A stretch of DNA of 64,000 nt from Chondrosia reniformis (Eukaryota > Porifera > Demospongiae > Chondrillida > Chondrillidae), in the NCBI GenBank assembly GCA_947172415.1, contig OX359189.1, positions 5,036,501 through 5,100,500 of the forward strand, read 5' to 3'. A program made the position numbers and the translations under genes. Position 1 is the first letter of the stretch, and every line of letters begins with the position of its first letter. This document shows, piece after piece, positions 52,595 to 61,974 of this stretch. The notes beneath the pieces are model-generated. The model made no database searches. It was not told the DNA's origin and was given only the letters and a program-made list of their open reading frames with translations.

Positions 52595-55500
52595 ATGCAT
52601 TCTAAGACTCCATTTGCATACATCTCAAATGAACAGACTGTCATGATAGGCACTATCTACAAACATAATTACACTCAGTATGTCAATTCTTTGCTCTGTT
52701 TCTGGAGTCAAAGTAAATCACCCTGTGGCTGGGGTCGATTACCCTGTGGCTGGGGTTGCTCACCCTGTGGCTGGGGTCAATTACCCTGTGGCTGGGGTTG
52801 CTCACCCTGTGGCTGGGGTCAATTACCCTGTGGCTGGGGTTGCCCACCCTGTGGCTGGGGTTACTCACCCTGTGACTGGGGTTCTTCACCCTGTAGCTGG
52901 GATCAATTACCCAGTAGCTGGGGTTGCTCACCCAATGCACATGGCTGGGTAGGTTTGCCCTGTTTAGTGTCATTTCCAAGTTATACATTTAACTTAACAG
53001 ACACAAATATTATTAACCATAAAGTAGTAGAGTACACTGTATTGAATGAAATAAGAATGGGCATTTTGTGTACCCTTTCTACTACTTATGGGTGTAACCA
53101 TGGGCATTACACTGCTAATTGGAAGGACTGTCATCCTAATTTAAGGAACTATTATTGTGAAATGGTGCAATTGCATAAGAAATGCATTCATCAAAATCAT
53201 TTCCGACTTAGAAATTCATTGGACCACTTGGCACGCAAAAGGAAACATTGTAAGCGTAACGTTTATTTAGCATGTGTGTTAAGCTTACTGTTATTGCTGG
53301 CCGGAGATGTTGAACTAAATCCGGGACCATATCACAATGATGAAATTTCCAGCCTTCCTGCATCGGCTGCTAAGTTGACTGATGATCAGAGTAAAAAAAA
53401 AAGAGCAGAGAGTGAAGCAAGGAGGTCTTCAAGACTATCAATGCTATCAACATATCAGAGAAAGTGTTTAGAAAATGAAACAGGAAAAGAATATTCTGCA
53501 AGGCTAGCAAAAATGTCTGAAAACCAAAGACTACGCCTACAGTGTGAAACAGAACAACAACGTTCTGTAAGACTGAGTAAATACTCTGAAAATCAAAAGA
53601 AGCGCTTAAAATCAGAAAGTGATGAGCAACATGAGGGTAGAGTTGCTAAACTTTCCGAAAATCAAAAGAAACGTTTAAAATCAGAAAGTGCTGAGCAACG
53701 TGAGGCCAGAGTTGCTACACTTTCCAAAAATCAAAAGAAACACTTAAAATCAGAAAGTGCTGAGCAACGTCAGAGTAGAGTTGCTAAGCTTTCTGAAAAT
53801 CAAAAAAAACGCTTTAAATCAGAAAGTGCTGAGCAACGTGAGGCCAGAGTTGCTACACTTTCTGAGAATCAAAGGAAGCGTTTAAAGGCAGAAAGTGCTG
53901 AGCAACGGGAGGCCAGAGTTGCTACACTTTCTGAGAATCAAAGGAAGCGTTTAAAGGCAGAAAGTGCTGAGCAACATGAAGCCAGAGTTGCTACACTTCG
54001 TGAAAATCAAAAGAAGCGCTTAAAGTCACAAAGTATTGAAGAACGTCAAGCACGGCTTGCTACTCTCTCTGTAAATCGTAAGCAAAGGCTACTGTCAGAA
54101 ACAGATGAAAATCTGGAGTCAAGACTAAGTGGTATGAAGGAATGGAAAAAATCAAGAAGCGTAAAAGAATCTGAACAGGAGCGTACTCTAAGATTGAAGA
54201 GAGAAAAGGATCAAGCAAGATTAAGAATGCAGGCATTTAGAAAGCGAAAACAGGAATTGTTTACAAACCATGAGTCATTAGATGAATATCATGGAGTGCA
54301 AAAAACTGAAAATGTACAATGTGCCAGTGTTACTTCACAGGTAAATTTGGCTGTTGGAGATATAGATATTCTATCAAAAGAAGGACTACAAGGGGAACAA
54401 ATATTGCTTTGCAACCATGCAGTTTTGTATGGTGCTGCTAAGCAAGATTGCATCTACCAAATGTCTGAAGAGAAAGACATGGAAGAGGATGCAGAAGTTA
54501 CTGCTATTACAGTTTCAGAATCTGTTGTTACTGTACCAACACTTCAGATTGCATTGCCATCTAATCAAGGCAAAAAATTGAGAAATAATTTGCAAAAGTT
54601 TGAAAAAGTAATTCTGGAAGGGCCTACCCATAAATGTTATTCATGTGGAAAGTTGTGCTATAGACAGTTGGGTGCGACATTTAGCTTGGATGTTGCAGTT
54701 GAGTTACTTTCTACGATAAATGAATCAATTCAAGATAATATTAAAACTGTTTGGTTTTGTAACAGGTGTAAGAATTTGTTACAAAGAAAAAAAATTCCAG
54801 CAGTGTCTCAGTTTAATAAAATGAAAGTGGTGGACATCCCTTCAGTGTTAATGGGATTAAATACATTGGAGCAACGTTTGATTTCAAAGGCCACTGTTTT
54901 CATGAAAATGGTGATATTACCAAGGGGTGGACAAAGGGCTGTCCGAGGGCAAGTGATTAACTTTCCTTCAAATGTTGACTCTGTCATTTCGGAACTCCCC
55001 CGTCTACCTAATGGGGAAGATATTGTTTACATTCAGCAGCCACAGTCACCAGAAAGTGAAGACAAAAGTAATGGGCCTGATAAAGCTTACCATTGCTGTC
55101 GGTACTCTAGAGTTATGCAAGCATTGCAATGGCTAAAGCAGCATAACCCCTTGTATAGAGATGTCTCCATCAGCAACATATCAGAAGGTATGTTTGTTGA
55201 TGGTGAAGAAGTCACCGAAGGTGAGAACAGCCGACAAGAAGAAAATCTTGAAATGGATGAAACTGGAATTGTCAGGTTGGATGCTCTCCAGCCTAATGTA
55301 TTTGCTGTTGAATTGGTACAAGAACGTAAATCAATTGAACACCAGGTTCATGAGTTACAAAGAATAACAGCTACACCATTGAGCATATTTGAGGATCGGG
55401 ATGATCTTGAAGCAATGGCTTTTCCAACTTTATATCCTGATGGTGAAAATAGCTTTGGTAAAATCAGAGAGACCAAGGTTTCACCTCTACAGTATTTCCA

Positions 55501-58500
55501 AGCGAGATTGCTGAGTGCTGATACAAGATGGGCCTGTCATCCTTCATACATCTTTTGGGCATGCAACATTGTGGAAGCACTGAAGTTGCAGAGCAGCATT
55601 TCCATCGCTATGAGAATGCGGTCTTTCAGAGTAAGCCACTTTGATAATAAGACTGACAATGAAACTGATGATAAGCGCTTACTCACAGCTGGATTGCTTA
55701 GAGGACCATTGGATGACAATCCCGAATTGCGTGAAAACTGTTACAGTTTCATGAAAGACATTCGTGGTACGCAAGCTTATTGGAACTCAGTCAAGATCCA
55801 ATTATTTGCTATGTTTCGCACTCTTGGTCCTCCCACATTTTTTATTACACTGAGTGCTGATGATAATAACTGGGTAGACTTGATGATAGTTCTAAGCAAA
55901 AGTCGGGGTCAAAATCTCTCAGAGGAAGAAGCAGCCAACCTGTCATCCAGTGAAAAAAGAAACCTGATGAGGTCCAATCCGGTGGTTACAGCTAGGCATT
56001 TTGCCCATCGTTTTCAGTCCTTTGTCAAGGAGGTCATTAAAGGATCTGGACAACCCATTGGCGAGGTGGTTGATTACTTTTGGAGAATTGAATTTCAGTT
56101 GAGGGGTTCCCCACATGTCCATTCTATGTGGTGGATAAAGGATGCTCCCAACCTAGACACAACAGTTGGAAGGCAGATTGCCCCACAGTACATTGATCGG
56201 TATATATCTGTGAACATACCAAATGAAGGTAGCAAGGATGAACAACTGCATTCTTTGGTAATGCACGTGCAGCAACACCATCATACAGTCACTTGCAAAA
56301 AGGCAACAAACAGACGTCCAAATGTGAAGGATTGTCGATTTGACTTTCCTCAGCCTCTCTCAGAGGTTACAAGGCTGAAAAACAATGACGATCCTGGAAA
56401 CAAGTCCAGGTTTTATGTTCTGAAACGATCAGAAGGGGAGGAAAACTGCAATCCATACAATGCACACCTTCTAAAGGCTTGGAAGGCTAATATGGATATA
56501 CAGTTGATTGGGTCTGTTTATGGGACAGCAGCATATGTTTGTTCATATATGTGCAAATCGGAAAGTGAGGAGGTTAGGAAAGCAATCCGGGATGCACTGG
56601 AAAGCTTGCCTCCTCGGGCTACAGCAAGAAAGCGCCTCTCAAAGGTTGGCAACACCATGTTGACACACCGTGAATTGAGTGCCCAGGAGGCAGCATATCG
56701 ATTATGTCATTTGCCTCTCAAGGAAAACTCCAGAAAAGTGGTTTTTGTTAACACCACCAAGCCAGAGAAGAGAACACGCTTGCTAAAATGTAAAGCTGAA
56801 TTGCTTCAATTGGAGGATGATTCCACTGACATTTTTGCTCCTGGCATCTTTGATAGATATGCCTCACGACCAGACTCACAACACTTTGCCAACATGACGT
56901 TGGCTCACTTTGCCGTCTGGTATGATGTGGATGGATGTGATGGTTCCGTTGGAAGTGGATCAGGGCAGCCTCGTAGCCAACTGCAAAACAACTTGGGATG
57001 GGTGCGCCTTCGAAGGAAGCAAGCTTGCCTTCGAATACCAGTACAGACAGTAGAAAGTCATGGTGATGACTATTACTACAGTTTGCTGCTTCTTTACATT
57101 CCTTGGAGGAAGGAACCCGTGGATCTCCTACTACACCACTCTTCAGCAATGGAGGCTTTCATTGCAAGGGAGGGAGAAATGGTTGTTCTTAATGCAGAGA
57201 ACCACACTTTTGCAGATGAGGTGCAGAGGGCTGTTGTACAATTGCAAGCCTTGAAAGACGATGCTTATCAGGATGCAGTTGCACCTATGACACTCCAAGT
57301 TCATCGAGAGGATGCTGCCAAACCTCCTGTAGAGGCTGAGGGTGGATTGATGAACCCTGAGAATTTTGCTGATCCTCATTACTTTCAGGATGACACTGAG
57401 GGTGCAGGAAATTTAGATGAAGGGATTATAAATGATGACGACAATGCCATTGGGGCAATGATTAGATGCACCCTTCCTGATGAGGTCTTTCGGCAACTAA
57501 TTGCAAACCTCAATACACAACAACGGGTTCCATTTGACATAGTTGTTCAGTACACTCGAGAATTACATAAGTACCAAATGAAGCTATGCCCAAAAGCTCC
57601 AGAAGCTTTTCATCTGTTTGTGACAGGTGGAGCGGGCACTGGTAAATCACACGTAATTAGAGCAATTAAAGAGCATTTGGAGCGCTCGGTCTCCAGTGGG
57701 CCAGACAAGCATGCATGCATCTTGATGGCACCTACAGGGGTTGCAGCTTTTAACGTTGGAGGCCTAACCATCCACAGAGCCCTGAGACTGCAAGTAGAGC
57801 ATGGCAAGACGGCCCATCAGTTACAACTGCATGCTTTAGCATTGCATGATTTGAGAAAATTGTGGCAAGGGGTGCACACTATCATAATTGATGAAATCAG
57901 TATGGTTTCATACCAGATATTGAAGTCTGTACACAGCCGTCTGTGTGAAATTTATGGCAATGATGAAATATTTGGTGGTTTGAATGTGATAGCTGTGGGA
58001 GACTTATACCAGCTATCGCCTGTGAATGGGAGCCATGTTTTCAGTAAGAAACCTGGTCGTTCATCAGGCCGATTGTCTTCACACCTTTGGAGAGATTTCT
58101 TCAAGGTCATTGAATTAGAAGTTAATATGCGGCAGCAAAAAGATGCTACCTTTTCAGATATCCTTAATCGTGTCAGAATAGGCAACCACACGGTTGAAGA
58201 TGTTAAAGTTTTGCACACACGATTGCTTTCCAGTGGATCTGTGGATTTACTGGCTCCCCCATTTGATACTGCCCTCAGATTGTATCCTCGTTCAGTGGAT
58301 GTAGAAGGATATAATGAAACCCAGATTACATGTTTGGCAAAAGACAATCAACTGTATAGAATTGATGCAGAACATGCAATTCTACAGAGTCGAGGACAAT
58401 TCTATGCCCATGTTAATTACAATGAGGTTCCTGAACGCCTCATTCCACAGGATGACAAAGATTGTGCTGCATTACCTCGTCAATTGAAGTTAGCAATTGG

Positions 58501-60085
58501 TGCCAGAGTGATGCTTCGCCGTAACATCAACTGTGGTGATGGCCTTGTGAATGGTGCCAGAGGTATAATTGTGGGATTCAAATGGCCAGGAAAAACAAAT
58601 AATCAGAAAAAACCTGGTGAAATGCCTACAGAGGTGTATGTCAAATTCTTTGATCCAAATGTGGGAAGCCTCTCAAAGGTGACAATTGCCTCTGGTGATC
58701 AGGAAGTTGTGCCGATTGCAGCAATTTCAGCATGCTTCTATGGAAAGGAAGGCACACTCTTGCAGAGAACACAGATTCCTTTGATTCTCTGCTGGGCAGC
58801 CACTGTGCATAAAGTGCAAGGTTTGTCACTTGATGCAGCAGTCATGGATCTTGGTAAGAACGTTTTTGAACCTGGTATGGCCTATGTAGCTCTCAGTCGC
58901 GTGCGTACTCTAAATGGAGTGGCCCTACTGAACTTTGAGCCACAAAAGATGACAGCAAACAAGAGAGTTCATGAGGAAATGGCAAGGCTGCGACAACAGT
59001 CTACTTGTGGTAGTGTATTGCAAAGTGACGGGCAGACATCAGATCTATTGGTTCAGAACTGCAAACGTCCTGACAAATCAAACAGTGAAAACAGGGCCAA
59101 TCCTTTGGTGGAGGACAAAAGTGCTGCATTGCATAGTGAGAAGCAGACATTGTCTACTAAAAATAGGGATGATGAGTTACAAGGCAAGCAGAAGCCTATA
59201 GTAGTCCACATGGAAGTCAGTCAATCTGTACACTTAAATCCGATTGTTAATGTTGATGCACAGCTGGTGTCCTCACTGAAAATGGCACTAGAAGTGATAG
59301 TAAATGAAAATAGTCCAACTGTTGAGTCGATAACAAAATGGGCAAACTCTCACAGCCATGAACTAGACTGTATTTTAAAAGTGATAAATATACCTTGCAG
59401 GGCTACATTTAGCAACTGTCATCTAGTAGATATTTTGGAAAAAGAAAAGATCTTTGCAGCTGTTACTTCTCAATATGTCCCAGTGTGCACTAAAGGAGAT
59501 GGTAATTGCATGTATAACATGCTTTCCCTATCACTTTCTGGTACTGAGCAGTATATGTGGCACTTGAGGTTGTTGACTGCTTATAGTATAATTGTACATC
59601 GAGAACGCATGATAAAAGTCATACAACCAGTTGCAGGAATACATATACCGCCAGGGGAACGAGAGCCTCTTGCAGTTGCTAAGGCAGCAGAGAGACAATG
59701 GTTGGAAATCCTTTGCAGTTCAATCCACGATAAAGCATGGGGTGACCAATTTCATTTGTATGCCCTAGCTCTGATTTTAAAAAGGCCTATCTGGTTGTAT
59801 GGTGTGATGTGCAACAGAAGTCTCTATCATGAAGGGGAAAGGCTCCAACCAATTAAGCATGACATTACACAAGCTGAATTAAAAGATCTTTTTAAAATGA
59901 GAGATAAGAGATTAAATAACAATTATTGCTATTGTCCTGACTCAGTCCTGGAAGAAAAAGTGCCACTTTTAGGTTTTTTGGATTCCTCTCATTTCACTGC
60001 CTTACTTCCAGTAGAATCTGCAAAGATTTCAACAGATTTTGCTCCATTTGCCACCTTTTTGTCACAGTGTGGTCCTGAAGAATGA
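52595..60085 (+). CDS. Helitron Rep/helicase-OTU protein, full length, with 2A motif
   Basis: An unbroken 2,496-residue frame. In order: PCGWG heptads (about 43-112); 2A sequence AGDVELNPGP (skip between Gly244 and Pro245) after a Leu run; eleven 23-residue charged repeats (280-532, coiled-coil-like); a CxxC...CxxC zinc segment (Cys681/684, 722/725); a Helitron N-domain motif FFITLSAD (1082-1089); the Rep HUH site (His1174, His1176) and catalytic Tyr1314/Tyr1318; a PIF1-type helicase with Walker A GGAGTGKS (Lys1684), DE at 1766-1767, GDxxQL (1802-1807), QG (2075-2076) and SR (2101-2102); and an OTU protease (Asp2302, Cys2305, His2466). Helitrons move by rolling-circle replication: Rep nicks and joins single strands, the helicase unwinds, and OTU is an accessory deubiquitinase-like domain. 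All active residues are present, so it may be autonomous. Start uncertain: Met155 and Met190 are alternatives. Confidence 0.9.
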   Translation: MHSKTPFAYISNEQTVMIGTIYKHNYTQYVNSLLCFWSQSKSPCGWGRLPCGWGCSPCGWGQLPCGWGCSPCGWGQLPCGWGCPPCGWGYSPCDWGSSPCSWDQLPSSWGCSPNAHGWVGLPCLVSFPSYTFNLTDTNIINHKVVEYTVLNEIRMGILCTLSTTYGCNHGHYTANWKDCHPNLRNYYCEMVQLHKKCIHQNHFRLRNSLDHLARKRKHCKRNVYLACVLSLLLLLAGDVELNPGPYHNDEISSLPASAAKLTDDQSKKKRAESEARRSSRLSMLSTYQRKCLENETGKEYSARLAKMSENQRLRLQCETEQQRSVRLSKYSENQKKRLKSESDEQHEGRVAKLSENQKKRLKSESAEQREARVATLSKNQKKHLKSESAEQRQSRVAKLSENQKKRFKSESAEQREARVATLSENQRKRLKAESAEQREARVATLSENQRKRLKAESAEQHEARVATLRENQKKRLKSQSIEERQARLATLSVNRKQRLLSETDENLESRLSGMKEWKKSRSVKESEQERTLRLKREKDQARLRMQAFRKRKQELFTNHESLDEYHGVQKTENVQCASVTSQVNLAVGDIDILSKEGLQGEQILLCNHAVLYGAAKQDCIYQMSEEKDMEEDAEVTAITVSESVVTVPTLQIALPSNQGKKLRNNLQKFEKVILEGPTHKCYSCGKLCYRQLGATFSLDVAVELLSTINESIQDNIKTVWFCNRCKNLLQRKKIPAVSQFNKMKVVDIPSVLMGLNTLEQRLISKATVFMKMVILPRGGQRAVRGQVINFPSNVDSVISELPRLPNGEDIVYIQQPQSPESEDKSNGPDKAYHCCRYSRVMQALQWLKQHNPLYRDVSISNISEGMFVDGEEVTEGENSRQEENLEMDETGIVRLDALQPNVFAVELVQERKSIEHQVHELQRITATPLSIFEDRDDLEAMAFPTLYPDGENSFGKIRETKVSPLQYFQARLLSADTRWACHPSYIFWACNIVEALKLQSSISIAMRMRSFRVSHFDNKTDNETDDKRLLTAGLLRGPLDDNPELRENCYSFMKDIRGTQAYWNSVKIQLFAMFRTLGPPTFFITLSADDNNWVDLMIVLSKSRGQNLSEEEAANLSSSEKRNLMRSNPVVTARHFAHRFQSFVKEVIKGSGQPIGEVVDYFWRIEFQLRGSPHVHSMWWIKDAPNLDTTVGRQIAPQYIDRYISVNIPNEGSKDEQLHSLVMHVQQHHHTVTCKKATNRRPNVKDCRFDFPQPLSEVTRLKNNDDPGNKSRFYVLKRSEGEENCNPYNAHLLKAWKANMDIQLIGSVYGTAAYVCSYMCKSESEEVRKAIRDALESLPPRATARKRLSKVGNTMLTHRELSAQEAAYRLCHLPLKENSRKVVFVNTTKPEKRTRLLKCKAELLQLEDDSTDIFAPGIFDRYASRPDSQHFANMTLAHFAVWYDVDGCDGSVGSGSGQPRSQLQNNLGWVRLRRKQACLRIPVQTVESHGDDYYYSLLLLYIPWRKEPVDLLLHHSSAMEAFIAREGEMVVLNAENHTFADEVQRAVVQLQALKDDAYQDAVAPMTLQVHREDAAKPPVEAEGGLMNPENFADPHYFQDDTEGAGNLDEGIINDDDNAIGAMIRCTLPDEVFRQLIANLNTQQRVPFDIVVQYTRELHKYQMKLCPKAPEAFHLFVTGGAGTGKSHVIRAIKEHLERSVSSGPDKHACILMAPTGVAAFNVGGLTIHRALRLQVEHGKTAHQLQLHALALHDLRKLWQGVHTIIIDEISMVSYQILKSVHSRLCEIYGNDEIFGGLNVIAVGDLYQLSPVNGSHVFSKKPGRSSGRLSSHLWRDFFKVIELEVNMRQQKDATFSDILNRVRIGNHTVEDVKVLHTRLLSSGSVDLLAPPFDTALRLYPRSVDVEGYNETQITCLAKDNQLYRIDAEHAILQSRGQFYAHVNYNEVPERLIPQDDKDCAALPRQLKLAIGARVMLRRNINCGDGLVNGARGIIVGFKWPGKTNNQKKPGEMPTEVYVKFFDPNVGSLSKVTIASGDQEVVPIAAISACFYGKEGTLLQRTQIPLILCWAATVHKVQGLSLDAAVMDLGKNVFEPGMAYVALSRVRTLNGVALLNFEPQKMTANKRVHEEMARLRQQSTCGSVLQSDGQTSDLLVQNCKRPDKSNSENRANPLVEDKSAALHSEKQTLSTKNRDDELQGKQKPIVVHMEVSQSVHLNPIVNVDAQLVSSLKMALEVIVNENSPTVESITKWANSHSHELDCILKVINIPCRATFSNCHLVDILEKEKIFAAVTSQYVPVCTKGDGNCMYNMLSLSLSGTEQYMWHLRLLTAYSIIVHRERMIKVIQPVAGIHIPPGEREPLAVAKAAERQWLEILCSSIHDKAWGDQFHLYALALILKRPIWLYGVMCNRSLYHEGERLQPIKHDITQAELKDLFKMRDKRLNNNYCYCPDSVLEEKVPLLGFLDSSHFTALLPVESAKISTDFAPFATFLSQCGPEE
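52720..52935 (+). repeat. 21-bp minisatellite in the Helitron leader
   Basis: About ten units of ccctgtggctggggttgctc-type sequence, alternating gctca and caatta variants. In the Helitron frame it encodes xPCGWGx heptads; because 21 is a multiple of three it is also open in a second plus frame and a minus frame. Degenerate at the right end. Confidence 0.9.
53282..53329 (+). promoter_or_regulatory. 2A ribosome-skipping motif
   Basis: Codons give SLLLLLAGDVELNPGP. The D-V/I-E-x-N-P-G-P consensus is complete, and the upstream part is hydrophobic as in known 2A sequences. In working examples the ribosome releases the nascent chain before the last Pro and goes on, making two proteins from one frame. 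Confidence 0.75.
53432..54190 (+). repeat. 69-bp coding repeats (11 units)
   Basis: Eleven 69-bp units encode RVATLSENQRKRLKAESAEQ-type repeats. Units 3-9 are the most alike; 7 and 8 are nearly identical, pointing to recent expansion. Confidence 0.9.
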
Positions 60086-60095
60086 TTAAAAGGAG

Positions 60096-60124
60096 CAGTG
60101 CAGTGGCAATGGGCCACTGCATTG
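60096..60124. terminator. Hairpin just after the Helitron stop codon
   Basis: Stem TGCAGTGGC (60099-60107) with GCCACTGCA (60113-60121), loop AATGG, extended by three further pairs (one G-T). Helitrons carry a GC-rich hairpin close to the 3' end that helps end transfer; a CTRR end within about 15 bp was not seen here, so this role is unproven. It could also belong to the mRNA 3' end. Confidence 0.5.
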
Positions 60125-60399
60125 GGATGTGATTAAAGACAACCGTGGTGGTGATATATACATTCACATTAATTGTCCAGCAATACTGGGTGTTGATTTA
60201 AATGCATGCCTGTTAGTGATTGTGCATATTTTGTTTGCATGTTATAAGAGGTAATTTGTTTTGTATACTTTTTAATTGTATGCATGTAGATGTGTTCACA
60301 TACTTTTCTATTTCTATTGCAAAGAAGGATAAGGAGGAGTAAAGTCACTCGTAAGCCAATTATTAATCATTTTTTAAATTGCAATGAATATTTAATCAT

Positions 60400-60710
60400 T
60401 TCAGGGAGGTTTTATTTAATTGCAGGTTATCCAGTTTTATAGCCACTTAAATGTAAGTCTGCACATTAAGGAAAATGTAGATCAAGTTACACTTAGTGAT
60501 TCTGGAGATGTCATGGAAAAGAAGCATTTTATTTATTGTCACATGGTAAGTAGATGCTTTACACTATTGTTGATTTGCACACATCATACATTCAGTGTTA
60601 AAATCTCTTTCTTTATACAGGGGAGACTAATTCTTGCAAACCCAAATTTGATAAACTGGACAAGTCATTTTGGAACCAGTCTGCTACTAATTTCTACATG
60701 GTTATAGTCA
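60400..60710 (+). other. Possible spliced exons downstream of the Helitron
   Basis: A block after an AG at 60425 (VIQFYSHLNVSLHIKENVDQ, SGDVMEKKHFIYCHM) ends at GTAAGT (60546), and a second begins after TTTATACAG at 60620 (GRLILANPNLINWTSHFGTS). The intron of 75 bp has textbook ends. Protein family not recognised. Could be a host gene end or a Helitron-carried fragment. Confidence 0.3.
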
Positions 60711-60961
60711 CTTACATTAACTTAACTCGGAACTTCAAGGTTCCTGACAAATTTATTTTTCCCACTAACTTTTGGTAACACTCTTTTAGAGGCTGTGTTT
60801 ATTAGTTCCATTTACTGTATTCATTTCTAAGTATTTCATTTCATATCATAGATATATATGATAATAGAAGTTGCAAAAATGTAATACACATTCTACAATT
60901 TACATCTTGAGAATATCTTAAGCTTAGAATATGACAGTATACAAAATCATCCGAAAGCCGC

Positions 60962-61023
60962 CAAGTAGTTCGAGTGCGTGGGAGGCGGCAGCCCCCACGA
61001 GTTTTTTTAACTCGAACTACTTG
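60962..61023 (-). repeat. 62-bp mini-palindrome element, copy 2
   Basis: Starts caagtagttcgagt and ends actcgaactacttg. Its inverse complement aligns over its whole length with 42749-42810. Confidence 0.75.
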
Positions 61024-61427
61024 TTTTTATTTATAAATTGAAGACACAAAATAATCAATTAGTCAACCATGGTCAAGTAGTGTTACTTAAAAACAAATCT
61101 GAAAGTATCATCACTGACTTCTCTAATAGACAGAGGTAGAAAATTCTAAGGAGGCTGATTACAACTAAACAATGGTTAGTCGGGCTCAGTTCTGACCATC
61201 TCTGACTACAATTGGTGTACAGAAACGGCACAGTCCCCGATGAATAGTGAGACCTGGCTTCCCATCCACATGCACGTACTTCACACTCTTTCAGAATTCA
61301 AGGTACTTCGGAGTACTTTCTTCATCATTGAGGGAATCATCTTCATTTAGATTTGCCATCCTGATAGGAGTTAGGGCCATTCCTCTTGTGGTTCTAAACC
61401 TCAATGCAGGCCCAGTGTCCCTCAGCT

Positions 61428-61949
61428 CTAACTCAGCCTGAGAATACACAGTGCTACTCGGACTACCTTGTCCAACACCGCCGGCTCTTCATCAGAGCCT
61501 TCTGACACGTTCAGAACATTATCAACCACTCTACTGACTGATGGCGTGTCGGGTGGAAGAGCCAGCACTGGGATAGAAGGGGCACCATTAGGAGTAGCCA
61601 GGGGATCATTCTGCACAGGCCCAACACCCACAGAACAGTTGTGCGGTGAATCCTTCTCCCCATTGTCTACAGGCTCGGCTATGCTTTGGCTGGACTTAGC
61701 CTGAGTGGTCTGCCTACATCTCCAGGGGCGCCATTTTTTCTTCACACCTCTAGATGGCCAGAACAGGCTCACCGAGAAAACTGTTGCGAAACATCTCACA
61801 TTCCAAATAGCACTCTCAAGCATGAGGTAGTTCAATTTTAGGCTTGCCACCAAAGGAAGGGGGAGCCCTAGCCGGGCTAGCTTGGCATAGAAACCATTGA
61901 ATGTAAGAACTCGCGACTGCTGTGTTACCGCCATTTTTACTAGCAACAT
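61428..61949 (-). CDS. Open frame of 173 codons, unknown product
   Basis: Minus-strand Met start at 61949: MLLVKMAVTQQSRVLTFNGF, then a Trp/Arg-rich stretch (FWPSRGVKKKWRPWRCRQTT) and a Pro/Ser/Asp-rich tail (PPDTPSVSRVVDNVLNVSEG). No motif I recognise. In other frames below 61428 coding-like text continues (RFRTTRGMALTPIRMANLNE, HVDGKPGLTIHRGLCRFCTP), suggesting a longer, frame-shifted gene. The start abuts the dispersed repeat at 61975. Confidence 0.3.
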   Translation of the reverse strand: MLLVKMAVTQQSRVLTFNGFYAKLARLGLPLPLVASLKLNYLMLESAIWNVRCFATVFSVSLFWPSRGVKKKWRPWRCRQTTQAKSSQSIAEPVDNGEKDSPHNCSVGVGPVQNDPLATPNGAPSIPVLALPPDTPSVSRVVDNVLNVSEGSDEEPAVLDKVVRVALCILRLS

Positions 61950-61974
61950 AGTGGAAATTACAAATTTAAGAGAT

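Noticed and set aside
52680-52988. Alternative frames (VAGVNYP and HRVIDPS repeats) over the 21-bp minisatellite
   Set aside because: Shadow frames of the same repeat; only the Helitron frame continues into real domains.
55161-59201. Several 60-133 codon frames on both strands
   Set aside because: Shadows of the Helitron gene.
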